A stretch of 11,892 nucleotides of DNA from Candidatus Sulfopaludibacter sp. SbA3. GTDB taxonomy: Bacteria > Acidobacteriota > Terriglobia > Bryobacterales > Bryobacteraceae. A program made the translations under genes and the position numbers. Positions 1 through 7,491 of this stretch are shown one piece after another. Positions within the stretch are counted from its first letter, which is position 1; every line of letters begins with the position of its first letter. The notes beneath the pieces were generated by a model. It was not told where the DNA came from. It saw nothing but the letters and a program-made list of their open reading frames with translations, and ran no database searches. The DNA is taken from positions 1 through 11,892 of the forward strand of contig CAMDKT010000116.1 of the NCBI GenBank assembly GCA_945900935.1, read 5' to 3'.

Positions 1-2454
1 AAATGCATTCAGTTGGAAAGCCCATCCGGATTGTTGCGGGACGATCAGGTGGAGCGGGCCTTGGCGACGGGCAAAAAAGAAGGGCTGCGCGCCGAAGTGT
101 TTCTGATGTACATGGCGAACGCGATCCGCACGGCGACGGCGAGCGTGCCGTATTCATTGGTGATCGCGCGCGAGGGCGTCCCGGAAGGCACGCTGATTTT
201 AAACGATTGGACGGCGGCGCAGTTGCAGGCGAAGCTCGGCGATTCGGTGACGATGGACTATTATTTGTGGAAGCAGGAGGGGCGGCTGCTGACGGAATCG
301 GCGGCATTTGTTGTCAACGGAGTGCAAGCGCTTGCAGAGCTGGGCGACCGGCAGATGGCACCGGCCTATCCCGGCATTTCCGACACCGAGAGCCTGAGCG
401 ATTGGGATCCGCCGTTTCCGCTGGACCTGAACAAAATTCGCCCGCAGGACGAAAAATATTGGGACGACTACCGCACAACGCCGAAGGCCGCGGTGAGCTT
501 GGCGGAAGGGCAGAGGCTTTGGAAAACGCGATTTGGGAAAGTGACGGCGATTCGCTTTTATTCCGCCGATGGCGTTACGATTCCGGCGCTGGGACTCACG
601 CCAAGCATTGACTTGCCGCGCGACGGCATTTCGATGCTCTTTCCGAGGAGGCAGGCCGAGGAGGCTTCGCGCGGAACCACTGATTTTGGGGAGTATTTTG
701 GATATTTCAGCTTTTTTCTGTTGGTGTCGGCACTCTTGTTGACGGCGCTGTTTTTCCGCTTGGGCGTGGAGCAGCGGCTGAGAGAGATCGGGCTGTACCA
801 GGCCATGGGCTTCGACCAGGGGGCGGTGCGGCTGCTGTTTTTGCGCGAGGGACTTTTGCTGGGAATGATGGGCTCGGCGGCGGGCATTTTGCTGGGCGTC
901 GGTTATTCGGCGTTCATCCTGTACGCGCTGCGAACGTGGTGGGTGGACGCGGTGGGAACGACCGGGTTAACGCTGCATTTCGCGGCGGCGCCGTTTACCG
1001 CGGCGGTGTTTCAGGGCGTGGTGATGGCGGTGGTCATCATCGCGGTGAGTTTGCGGCGGCTGCGAAAGATGTCGCCTCGGCAGTTGCTGAGCGGGGCGCG
1101 GCCGGAGGCGGTGATCCGGACGCCGGGGTGGCTGCGGGCGGCGGCGCTGGCGCTGTTGGGCGTTGGCGGCGGATTAGTGGTGTTCAGCGCGCTGGGCCGG
1201 ATAGCGCCGGAGGGCGGTTTCTTCGGCGCTGGTTTCTGCCTGTTGACAGGCGCGGCGCTGTACTGCCGGTTGTGGCTGGAGAGTCCGCGGTTGCAGCCGG
1301 TGCAATCGCTGGCGGATCTGGCGCTGGCAAGCGCGGCGCAGCAGCCGGGGCGGAGTTTCTTCACGATATTGTTGATAGCGCTGGCGGTGTTTCTGCTGGT
1401 TGCGCTGGAAGCGTTCCGGCAGAGCCCGGGGCATTTCGACGCGGGGAAACAATCGGGCACGGGCGGGTTCCCGCTGCTGGCCGAATCGCAGTGGCCGATC
1501 TATCAGAACCTGGACAGCAAAGAGGGCCGGGCCGCCTTGAACATTGATGAAGACAGGGTGCGGGGGCTGCGCGTGGCGGCGTTCCGGGTACGGCCGGGCG
1601 AGGACGTGAGTTGCTTGAATTTGTATCAGCCGACGCGGCCGAAGATCGTGGGAGTGCCGCCGGCCTTCCGGGCGGAGGGACGATTCCGCGTGTCGCCGGA
1701 GGATGCGTGGACGCGGCTGGGGAGTGAACTGCCGAAGGGCCTGGTACCGGCGATGGTCGACATCAACACGATGATGTACGTGCTGCACAAACAGGTGGGC
1801 GACACGATCGAAATTCCGCATGGCGTGGAGCCGATCCGGCTGCAGATTGTGGGCACGCTGAGTGGAAGCCTGTTTCAGAGTGAAATTCTGATTGCCGAAG
1901 AGCCGTTTCTGCGGCTGTTTCCGGAGGAGCAGGGCCATCGGCTGTTTCTGCTGGACGCGCCGGAGGAGATGTGGGGCATGGTGGCGCCGGCGCTGGAAGA
2001 GGCGCTGGGCGATAGCGGGTTTGACGTGACGTTGGCGGGGGACCGGCTGGCGCAATATCATCGCGTGGAGAACACGTATCTTTCGACGTTTCAGGCGCTG
2101 GGGGCGCTGGGCCTGCTGCTGGGGACTTTTGGATTAGCGGCGGTGCTGCTACGCAATGTGCTGGAGCGGCGGCGGGAGTTGGCGCTGTTGCGCGCGGTGG
2201 GGTATACGAGCGGCGAAGTGATGCAGGTTATTTTTGTCGAGAACGCGGCGCTGCTGGCGGCGGGGTTGTTGATTGGGACGGTTTGCGCCTTGCTGGCAGT
2301 GAGTCCGGCGCTGGCGCAGCGGGCGCACACGCTGCCGGTGGGGTCGCTGGCGATGCTGGTGCTGGTGGTGGCGTGGGTGGGAGTGTTGTCAACGTGGGTG
2401 GCGACGAGGATGGCGATGCGGTCGCCTTTGCTTGCGTCGCTGCGGTCGGAGTAG
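1..2454 (+). CDS. FtsX/MacB-like ABC transporter permease, 5' partial
   Basis: Integral inner-membrane permease of the FtsX/MacB/LolC type, which works with a separate ATPase to extrude or shuttle lipoproteins, peptides or other substrates. The frame is open from base 1, so the true start lies upstream; the TTG at 13 is not a credible start. Counting from that TTG (813 aa), a soluble MacB-like region (1-225) precedes a first FtsX block with membrane segments near 229-250, 280-305 and 326-347. Two or three more segments follow (372-394, 401-420, 447-467), then a second periplasmic domain (470-690) and a second FtsX block (695-713, 744-764, 777-797). Both FtsX blocks carry the cytoplasmic signature after their first helix: REIGLYQAMGF near 257 and RRELALLRAVGY near 721. 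This duplicated architecture usually runs to 1000 aa or more, so a few hundred residues are probably missing. The ATPase is not visible and may lie upstream. The substrate is unknown. Confidence 0.9.
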   Translation, partial: KCIQLESPSGLLRDDQVERALATGKKEGLRAEVFLMYMANAIRTATASVPYSLVIAREGVPEGTLILNDWTAAQLQAKLGDSVTMDYYLWKQEGRLLTESAAFVVNGVQALAELGDRQMAPAYPGISDTESLSDWDPPFPLDLNKIRPQDEKYWDDYRTTPKAAVSLAEGQRLWKTRFGKVTAIRFYSADGVTIPALGLTPSIDLPRDGISMLFPRRQAEEASRGTTDFGEYFGYFSFFLLVSALLLTALFFRLGVEQRLREIGLYQAMGFDQGAVRLLFLREGLLLGMMGSAAGILLGVGYSAFILYALRTWWVDAVGTTGLTLHFAAAPFTAAVFQGVVMAVVIIAVSLRRLRKMSPRQLLSGARPEAVIRTPGWLRAAALALLGVGGGLVVFSALGRIAPEGGFFGAGFCLLTGAALYCRLWLESPRLQPVQSLADLALASAAQQPGRSFFTILLIALAVFLLVALEAFRQSPGHFDAGKQSGTGGFPLLAESQWPIYQNLDSKEGRAALNIDEDRVRGLRVAAFRVRPGEDVSCLNLYQPTRPKIVGVPPAFRAEGRFRVSPEDAWTRLGSELPKGLVPAMVDINTMMYVLHKQVGDTIEIPHGVEPIRLQIVGTLSGSLFQSEILIAEEPFLRLFPEEQGHRLFLLDAPEEMWGMVAPALEEALGDSGFDVTLAGDRLAQYHRVENTYLSTFQALGALGLLLGTFGLAAVLLRNVLERRRELALLRAVGYTSGEVMQVIFVENAALLAAGLLIGTVCALLAVSPALAQRAHTLPVGSLAMLVLVVAWVGVLSTWVATRMAMRSPLLASLRSE

Positions 2455-2455
2455 C

Positions 2456-2872
2456 ATGGTAGGTATGCGAATCTGGGTTGGAATGGCCGTGATGGGATTG
2501 TGCTTGCCGGTCTGCGCGCAGGACAAGAAGCAGCTTGAACTGGGCCGTTATTTGGTGGAGAGCATCGGACAGTGCGCCGGGTGCCATACGCCGAAGAACG
2601 ATAAGGGCGAGTTGGACAAGACGAAGTGGATGAAGGGCCAGACTCTGGATATTCAGCCGCTGGGAACCGCGCCGCCAAAATGGCACAAGACGTCGCCGGA
2701 CCTGACGCCGAGCGGTAAACTGTGGATGAAGTGGGGCGAGGGCTCGATGTTGAAGTATCTGCAGACTGGATTGACGCCGAACGGAAAGCCGGCGGATCCG
2801 CCCATGCCGATGTATAAGTACTCGAACGAACACGCCGAAGCGGTGCTGGCGTATTTGAAGACGTTGAAATAG
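2456..2872 (+). CDS. Small secreted monohaem c-type cytochrome
   Basis: A periplasmic electron carrier of 138 aa. The N-terminus is a short hydrophobic signal peptide ending near VCAQ (20-22). One haem attachment site, CAGCH, lies at 40-44. The PPMPMY segment near 115-120 supplies the likely distal methionine ligand (Met119, or Met117), followed by the family-typical C-terminal helix ending AVLAYLKTLK. It resembles the single-haem class I cytochromes related to the cytochrome subunits of alcohol and aldehyde dehydrogenases. ATG 2456 sits 1 nt after the permease stop, with GGAG at 2448-2451 only 4 nt upstream. ATG 2465 is an equally possible start that gives a cleaner signal peptide (MRIWVGMAVMGLC...). 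The near-overlap suggests co-transcription with the permease, but a shared function is not evident. The redox partner is unknown. Confidence 0.88.
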   Translation: MVGMRIWVGMAVMGLCLPVCAQDKKQLELGRYLVESIGQCAGCHTPKNDKGELDKTKWMKGQTLDIQPLGTAPPKWHKTSPDLTPSGKLWMKWGEGSMLKYLQTGLTPNGKPADPPMPMYKYSNEHAEAVLAYLKTLK

Positions 2873-2889
2873 CGGGGAGCCTTCACTAA

Positions 2890-3630
2890 TTGGCAATGCC
2901 TTCCGCCGCCAAATGGCCTAAAACCCTCCCTCCGCTGACGCCCGATCAGCGCCGTATCAACGACGAGTTCGTTAAACATTGGCACGACCGCCTCACGGGC
3001 GCCTGGTACGGAATTATTGAGGGATTCAACCATAACTATCCGGTTCGCCACTCACGGCCGGGATTCGTTTCGACGCTGGAAATCGGTGCCGGGTTGGGTG
3101 AACACATTCGCTATGAGACGTTGACGCCGGAGCAGGAAAAAAACTATCACGCGATGGAGCTGCGGGAGAACATGGCGGCGGAGATTCGCAAGAGTTTTCC
3201 GCGCATCAAGGTGACAGGGGGCGATTGCCAGAAACAGATGGAGTTCGGCGAGGGGTCGATGGACCGGGTGATTGCGGTCCATGTGCTGGAGCATTTGCCG
3301 AATCTGCCGGGGGCGATTCGCGAGGCATACCGGCTATTGAACAAAGAGCGCGGGCAGTTTTTGGTGGTGATTCCCACGGAAGGCTCGCTGGCGTACTCGA
3401 TAGCGCGGAAGATCTCGGCGGAGCGCGAATACAAGAAGACATTCGGCGGGGATTACTCGTAGTTTTACAAGCGGGAACACATCAACGTGCCAGCGGAAAT
3501 CTATCAGGAGCTGGACCCGTAGTTCACGGTTGAGGCGAAGTCGGCGTTCCCATTTCCGTTTTTCCCGATGCTGTTTTGTAATTTGGTTTTTGGCTTGTCG
3601 TTGAAGCCGCGGTCGAAGCCGCTGGTTTAG
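2890..3630 (+). pseudogene. Class I SAM-dependent methyltransferase with two in-frame TAG codons
   Basis: The N-terminal 190 residues (2890-3459) read as a Rossmann-fold methyltransferase of the Methyltransf_11/25 type. Motif I is TLEIGAGLG (62-70), an acidic residue follows strand 2 (E90), and motif II is DRVIAVHVLEHLPN (125-138). Reading stops at TAG 3460-3462, but the same frame stays protein-like: 19 codons starting FYKREHINVP, TAG 3520-3522, then 35 codons with FPFPFFPMLFCNLVFGLSLKPR, ending at TAG 3628-3630. That C-terminal part looks like the normal family ending, so the original protein was about 246 aa. Each internal TAG is one base from a Trp, Tyr or Gln codon. The start is TTG 2890 (GGGGAG at 2874-2879, 10 nt upstream) or ATG 2896. 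A truncated product would lack the terminal strands of the fold. Probably a pseudogene; amber readthrough is a less likely alternative. The substrate is unknown. Confidence 0.8.
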
Positions 3631-3660
3631 CACTTCCCAGAACGCCTGGTAAGGCGCAAT

Positions 3661-3891
3661 TCTGATCCGCGGCGCTCGGCCCACGAGAACGGAGAACCGA
3701 TTGAGCAACTCCGGCCCGTATTGTTGGATTGCGGCCAGAGTGTTGGCCGCGTTTTCGCCGGGATCATCTTCTGTTGACCGAATCAGCAGCACTCCACAAT
3801 GCGGCTCACGGTTGCGGAACACCATATGGCCGGCGGCGCGAAGAGCGGCTACCGTTGGGCCCTCGACGCTTTCGTCCGTCACCATTCTCAC
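3661..3891 (-). pseudogene. DUF5615 PIN-like toxin remnant with internal deletion
   Basis: Starting at GTG 3891, the first 77 codons match the two ends of a DUF5615 (Mut7-C/PIN-like) toxin, the putative RNase of DUF433-DUF5615 pairs. The N-terminal part reads MRMVTDESVEGP...LRAAGHMVF and the C-terminal part REPHCGVLLIRS...NRFSVLVGRAPRIR. In the family these are separated by roughly 40 residues containing the DEEVL helix and the DKDFGE acidic motif. Here GHMV (codon 24) is joined directly to FRNREPHCG, consistent with an in-frame deletion near 3817-3820. The first acidic pair (D6, E7) survives; the later acidic residues are gone, so nuclease activity is unlikely. Family members normally stop shortly after the RxRI ending. 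Here the frame continues another 108 codons to a stop near 3334, antisense through the methyltransferase remnant, so the native stop was lost. The size of the deletion is estimated from memory of the family. Confidence 0.7.
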
Positions 3892-4070
3892 GATGCTACG
3901 CGTTCCAGTGGATAGACAACCGACGCCTGCAGGGCCTCCGCCGCGAACGCCAGAGCGGCCCGGACACTTTCCCGTGTGATGTGAGGATGAGCGAGGAGAA
4001 TTTGTTCTTCGGTTTGGCCAGCCGCGAACTTCTCCAGGATCAGTTCAACGGTGATCCGGGTCCCGCTAAT
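3888..4070 (-). pseudogene. DUF433 antitoxin, N-terminally truncated
   Basis: Sixty codons on the minus strand from ISGTRITVELILEKF to VVYPLERVAS, ending in TGA 3890-3888, match the core and C-terminus of DUF433 proteins. These are small winged-helix-like antitoxins that usually precede DUF5615 toxins. The conserved ISGTRI(T/P)V segment, the TEEQILLAHP helix and the RAALAFAAE helix are clear. The family's usual first 15-20 residues (a start Met, then ...GGKPV before xGTR) are absent. The frame is open only back to a TAG at 4103-4101 and contains no ATG, GTG or TTG before the homology; the first homologous codon is ATT. Neither of the other two minus frames upstream contains the missing piece, so this looks like a truncation rather than a frameshift. 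Its TGA overlaps the GTG start of the toxin remnant (GTGA), the translational coupling expected of an original operon. Too short for a standard gene finder. Confidence 0.72.
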
Positions 4071-4255
4071 GTTTAGTCTAGCGCCAGAAGAGTCCTGCGC
4101 CTATGCGTTTCGGCGCGGATACTGAAACCCGGCTGCGCAATAAACCACGACAAGTCGCGCAGTGAAAACCTATCCGGTACTCCGGGTCAGCAGCCCCTGT
4201 TCTGGGTAGTTGCAACAAAACGCGGGTTTGAGCGTCCCGCCGAACGCGCGGCCGG
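4071..4255. other. Non-coding junction between toxin-antitoxin remnant and methyltransferase
   Basis: No credible gene is seen on either strand. On the minus strand a short frame contains DPEYRIGFHCA, which faintly recalls the C-terminal end of formylglycine-generating-enzyme-like (FGE-sulfatase) domains, but nothing around it supports that. No clear rho-independent terminator (a stem followed by a T-run) for the upstream minus-strand methyltransferase gene was found. The left edge at 4070/4071 is where the DUF433 homology is cut off and may be a recombination breakpoint. Confidence 0.4.
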
Positions 4256-5140
4256 CTATTTCTTTCGGGCCACGGCCACACAACGAATGCCCCGCGGAAA
4301 CGGGACGCGATAGCGAAGGGCGGCCTCGGCCGACATGATGAAGTCCATCACTGGATTCTCCCGGGCGAAGCTGATGTTACGCTCAACGATCTTCCTTTGT
4401 TCCCGATCCGGAAGATCGAGATATTTCCTGTTTCGAATCTTGGTCAAGGCGAAGGCCGGATAAAGGATGAATCCAATGTGGGAAGCATCATGGACTTCAA
4501 ATCCGGCGTTCGAGAGCAGAGTCTTAAGACCAGTGAGCTCGTATCTGCGAAAGTGCATGAGTTGCTTGTCGTAGACGTCGTATAGCTCCGGCCCCGCGGG
4601 TACCTCGATTACCGCGACGCCGCCTCGTTTGAGCATCCGGTGCAATTGACGGACGGCCAGCGCGTCATCGCCAATATGTTCGAAGACATTCAGGAGAACC
4701 GCCGCGTCCAAACATTCATCCGGGAGCGGGCAGGTGGTTAAATCAAATTGAATGAGCGGCCAATCCGGATGACTCCGCGCTAACTTACGAAGCGGGCCGG
4801 CGACATAATCCGCGCCTACTATTTGCGCTTGCGGAAAGGCCTCCCGAATGTCCCTCAACAAAAACCCCGAACTGCATCCGATGTCCATAATGACTGGATG
4901 GCCGCTCCCAACCCATTTACGAAGCCGGGATAACGCATTCCGTCTTGACGCGATATCAATATAGTGGAATTCACCGGCCGACGTCTCGTGAAAATCCGTA
5001 AGTTCGTCGGTCCAACCCGAGTCATTGATCGCATAACTAAGCACAGATTCCAATTTTTCGCCGACGCGGAACCCTTGTCCGGTCCACGCGGGAACTTCGA
5101 GACTCGACGGAACGGGCGGCAACTGGAAGGGAAAGGGCAT
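4256..5140 (-). CDS. Class I SAM-dependent methyltransferase (type 11-like)
   Basis: A 294-aa intact cytosolic methyltransferase. Glycine-rich motif I VIMDIGCSSGFLL is at 83-95, an acidic residue ends strand 2 in VGADYV (about 110), and motif II DAAVLLNVFEHIGDD lies near 164-178. The segment RMLKRGGVAVIEVPAG is the usual post-motif strand. The C-terminal half has LMHFRRYELTGL, seen in methyltransferases found with glycan or glycolipid synthesis genes, and the protein ends GIRCVAVARKK. The first 80 residues are an N-terminal extension whose GEFHYIDIASRRNAL segment leads into the fold. ATG 5140 has only a weak GGGG element upstream. The gene lies 38 nt downstream of the metallohydrolase on the same strand, so co-transcription is likely. 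It is not a close duplicate of the broken methyltransferase at 2890. The acceptor molecule cannot be told from sequence; a small molecule or glycan is an inference. Confidence 0.87.
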   Translation of the reverse strand: MPFPFQLPPVPSSLEVPAWTGQGFRVGEKLESVLSYAINDSGWTDELTDFHETSAGEFHYIDIASRRNALSRLRKWVGSGHPVIMDIGCSSGFLLRDIREAFPQAQIVGADYVAGPLRKLARSHPDWPLIQFDLTTCPLPDECLDAAVLLNVFEHIGDDALAVRQLHRMLKRGGVAVIEVPAGPELYDVYDKQLMHFRRYELTGLKTLLSNAGFEVHDASHIGFILYPAFALTKIRNRKYLDLPDREQRKIVERNISFARENPVMDFIMSAEAALRYRVPFPRGIRCVAVARKK

Positions 5141-5178
5141 GTTGGAACCCCTATTGTAGCCGCCGCGGACCGTTGCGT

Positions 5179-7386
5179 TTACCGCGCTTCGCGCAACAGT
5201 TGCTGGTAGACGGTTTTTGCCTCGTCATAGGCGATCTTCATCTCGCCCTGTTCGGAGAGGCGGACGCGGCCGATTTTCTGATTGAAGCAGCGCTCCACGG
5301 CGGCCAGGCACCACTCGATGCTGTCCTTAACGCGTATCGGTTTATCGGCAACCGTAACCCATACGGGATTTGTATGCGACGAGGGCAGGATGCGAAGCGC
5401 GACCCAGGCGCTTTTGTCGATTGCGACGTTGAAGTTGACATCGCGAAGCGCGCCATCGGCGTTCACTTCCTGGGTGGCGACGACGTTGCCATTCACCAGC
5501 AGTTCCAGCGGCACCTTCCGCGAACTGCCCAGCCGCGCGCGCTCCAGTTCCCAATACGGCTTCTGATCCACACGGCGGTTGCGGATGGCTTCGTCGGGCG
5601 TTTCGTTCAATAGCGCCGCCACTTTCGCCGTAACCTTCACCCGACCCGGCGCGGCCAGCTTCACAGTGGAATCGCCGGAGCCCATTTCCACGTTGTTGAC
5701 GCGGAAATCGATCAGATGGCTTTTGCCGTCGGAGACGTAGTTGCGGCCGTCGCGAAGGCCGAAGACCCAGTCGCCGTAATCGAGCTTCGGCTGGCGCACA
5801 TAGCTGCGGCCCAGCCCCACTCTTTCGCCGTAAATACAGGGAAAATCGGTCTCACCGGAGATGCGCGCCTTGTAGCCGGCGTTCAGCGTGTGGTACCAGA
5901 TGTTGAGCTCATACGTGTAGGGCGTATCGACGGTCGATATGAAATCGGTGAGGCCTTTGGTGACGCTGACGACGTACTCATTGGCACCGATGCCGTCGAA
6001 GGGAGGCAGCTCATTCGACGGCAGTTTTGTATCTTTGATTTGCAGCCCCCAACCGGAGTGGGCATAGCCGGTGACAGCGCCCTGGCCCTTGGCCCAGCGC
6101 AAGATGGGCAGGCCCCATGTCGGCCAGTCTTCGATGCGCTGCGTGCCTGGAAAATCCTGCTCTTTCAGGCCGAGCAGGACGAGATGGCCAGTGTGGCTGG
6201 AGGGGTGGCCGGAGACCTCAACATCGTAGCGAATGCGGTTATCGGGCGTCGATACTTTGTTGTCTTTCCCTTCGAAAAACGTCTTCTGGAAATACCAGCC
6301 CGGGCCCCAGGTGAGCACGGCGCCGATCTTCAAGTCTTCGCCTTGCACGTGGCGCAGCATGTCCTGCGGATAGACGCCTTCGGTGGGCCGTTCGTAGTGC
6401 GCGCAGCCGGCGGCGTGGATGTGGTGATCGCCGGAATACCAGCCCATCTTGGCCGGGTCGATCCAGCGCTCGAGTTGAAACGTCAGCTCCTGCGGCGCGG
6501 CGCTGGTAATGGCGATTTTACGGGACTTCGCGCGGTATTCCGGGCCGCGGCTATAGTCGATGGTGTAGGAGCCGGGGGGGAGCATGACGTGTTCGCCGTC
6601 GGCGCGATAGACCTGCGGATGGAAGAAGAAATCACCGTTCAGGCGCTTGGTTTGCGGCGGATGGACGCGGCGCATTTCGTCTCGAATCAGGAAGCCGGCG
6701 GTGGTGGGTTTGCCATCGAAATCCTTGACGCGGAAGACGACTTTCGCCGCGGGGACAGCGGTGAAGAGGATGTCGACCTCGGAGCGGAAACCCAAGTCCT
6801 GCGTTCCCTGCCCGACGTCGAAAATAAGCTTCGCTTCGCGTTTGCCGGCGTCTTTCGAATAGAGTTGCAGGACGCGGTATTCGAGTTCCAGTCCCGATAG
6901 ATGTGGCTTCATCGGCTGCTTGTTGAACATGGCGTGATCGATCCAACGGCGGCCAACCTGGCCAGCCGAAGTGTTCGCCAACTGCCCTGCATTCGGGCTC
7001 TCCACGGCGAGCACGGCGGTGATGCCGGCTTGATTGGCGACCTTCAGCAGGAACGCGCGCCAGCCCTGTTCCATGAGGCGCGGGGCGGCTTGGCCCTGTT
7101 GGACTTTGACGCGGCTCTCGGGGTTAATCTCAATGCCGGCGAGGGCGTGGCGGTCGAGAATCTTCTGCATGGCTTCGACTTGCGCTTTGCCGCCGCCGGG
7201 AGTGGCGATCAGCTTCTGAAGGGCTTCGGCGTCCGGCCGGGGCAATGGCTCGCCGATGATTTCCAATGCCTGGACGACGCGGGCGACTTGGGCGGCGAAG
7301 GGTTGGAACTCGACGGCTGTCACCAGCGGCAGTTCTTCGGCGCGGAGGCAGACGGTGACAAGGCAGAAAAGGCGTAACAGCTTCAT
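5179..7386 (-). CDS. Secreted CehA/McbA-like metallohydrolase
   Basis: A 735-aa predicted exported hydrolase with a PHP-type metal-dependent domain like that of the CehA/McbA family (CehA and McbA are carbamate hydrolases acting on carbaryl). A short signal peptide, MKLLRLFCLVTVCLRAEE, opens the protein. Residues about 20-310 are an N-terminal region of uncertain fold ending in a beta-rich segment (LPPGSYTIDYSRGPEYR). The catalytic part begins with WYSGDHHIHAAG, giving the HxH metal pair H322/H324. Further candidate ligands are H443 (GYAHSGW), E470 (GANEYVV) and D514 (GETDFP). Residues 575-690 form a C-terminal beta domain. The frame is open upstream to 8175, but that part is the shadow of the peptidase gene. 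ATG 7386 is chosen because it begins the signal peptide; no good ribosome binding site precedes it. It is divergent from the M36 peptidase and upstream of the methyltransferase. The substrate is unknown; activity on carbaryl should not be assumed. Confidence 0.85.
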   Translation of the reverse strand: MKLLRLFCLVTVCLRAEELPLVTAVEFQPFAAQVARVVQALEIIGEPLPRPDAEALQKLIATPGGGKAQVEAMQKILDRHALAGIEINPESRVKVQQGQAAPRLMEQGWRAFLLKVANQAGITAVLAVESPNAGQLANTSAGQVGRRWIDHAMFNKQPMKPHLSGLELEYRVLQLYSKDAGKREAKLIFDVGQGTQDLGFRSEVDILFTAVPAAKVVFRVKDFDGKPTTAGFLIRDEMRRVHPPQTKRLNGDFFFHPQVYRADGEHVMLPPGSYTIDYSRGPEYRAKSRKIAITSAAPQELTFQLERWIDPAKMGWYSGDHHIHAAGCAHYERPTEGVYPQDMLRHVQGEDLKIGAVLTWGPGWYFQKTFFEGKDNKVSTPDNRIRYDVEVSGHPSSHTGHLVLLGLKEQDFPGTQRIEDWPTWGLPILRWAKGQGAVTGYAHSGWGLQIKDTKLPSNELPPFDGIGANEYVVSVTKGLTDFISTVDTPYTYELNIWYHTLNAGYKARISGETDFPCIYGERVGLGRSYVRQPKLDYGDWVFGLRDGRNYVSDGKSHLIDFRVNNVEMGSGDSTVKLAAPGRVKVTAKVAALLNETPDEAIRNRRVDQKPYWELERARLGSSRKVPLELLVNGNVVATQEVNADGALRDVNFNVAIDKSAWVALRILPSSHTNPVWVTVADKPIRVKDSIEWCLAAVERCFNQKIGRVRLSEQGEMKIAYDEAKTVYQQLLREAR

Positions 7387-7491
7387 GCCGACATTTTTAA
7401 CACAATCCGCGGGGCGGTGGAGTGGGCGTGGACAACAACGCGAATAACAATCGCTATTATTGAGAATGTCTTTACGACGAGGAGACCCCGA
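7387..7491. promoter_or_regulatory. Divergent promoter region, metallohydrolase / M36 peptidase
   Basis: A 105-nt spacer separates the starts of two divergent secreted-enzyme genes and must hold both promoters, if each has its own. It is more AT-rich than its flanks. On the plus strand TATTAT (7455-7460) is a possible -10 element; TGGACA (7429-7434) would be its -35 but at a long 20-nt spacing. On the minus strand TTAAAAAT near 7392-7400 is a weak -10-like stretch very close to the metallohydrolase start. No operator palindrome stands out beyond a short AATAA...TTATT pair around 7443-7461. Confidence 0.3.
7480..7484 (+). promoter_or_regulatory. Ribosome binding site of the M36 peptidase
   Basis: AGGAG sits 7 nt upstream of ATG 7492. 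This fixes the start at 7492 rather than at the in-frame GTG 7417. The 25 residues that GTG would add are not signal-peptide-like, whereas the sequence from 7492 is. Confidence 0.65.

Noticed and set aside
3..611. 202-codon plus-strand frame starting with an ATG at position 3
   Set aside because: Out of frame with the permease, Arg/Gly-rich, no homology-like segment. The permease frame is open from base 1.
3460..3522. Genome-wide reassignment of TAG to an amino acid
   Set aside because: The permease, the cytochrome and the intact methyltransferase at 4256 all end in TAG right where their families end, so TAG works as a stop here.
4141..4215. Possible remnant of a formylglycine-generating-enzyme-like domain (DPEYRIGFHCA on the minus strand)
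   Set aside because: Only about ten residues look similar and nothing on either side supports the fold; chance is likely.
5153..5158. TACAAT on the minus strand as a promoter for the methyltransferase at 4256-5140
   Set aside because: It is only 12 nt from the start codon with no fitting -35, and the gene is more simply explained as the second gene of an operon.
5716..6900. 394-codon plus-strand open frame antisense to the metallohydrolase
   Set aside because: The sequence is low-complexity, rich in Val, Ala and Gly as expected of a shadow frame in GC-rich DNA. The opposite strand has clear motifs.
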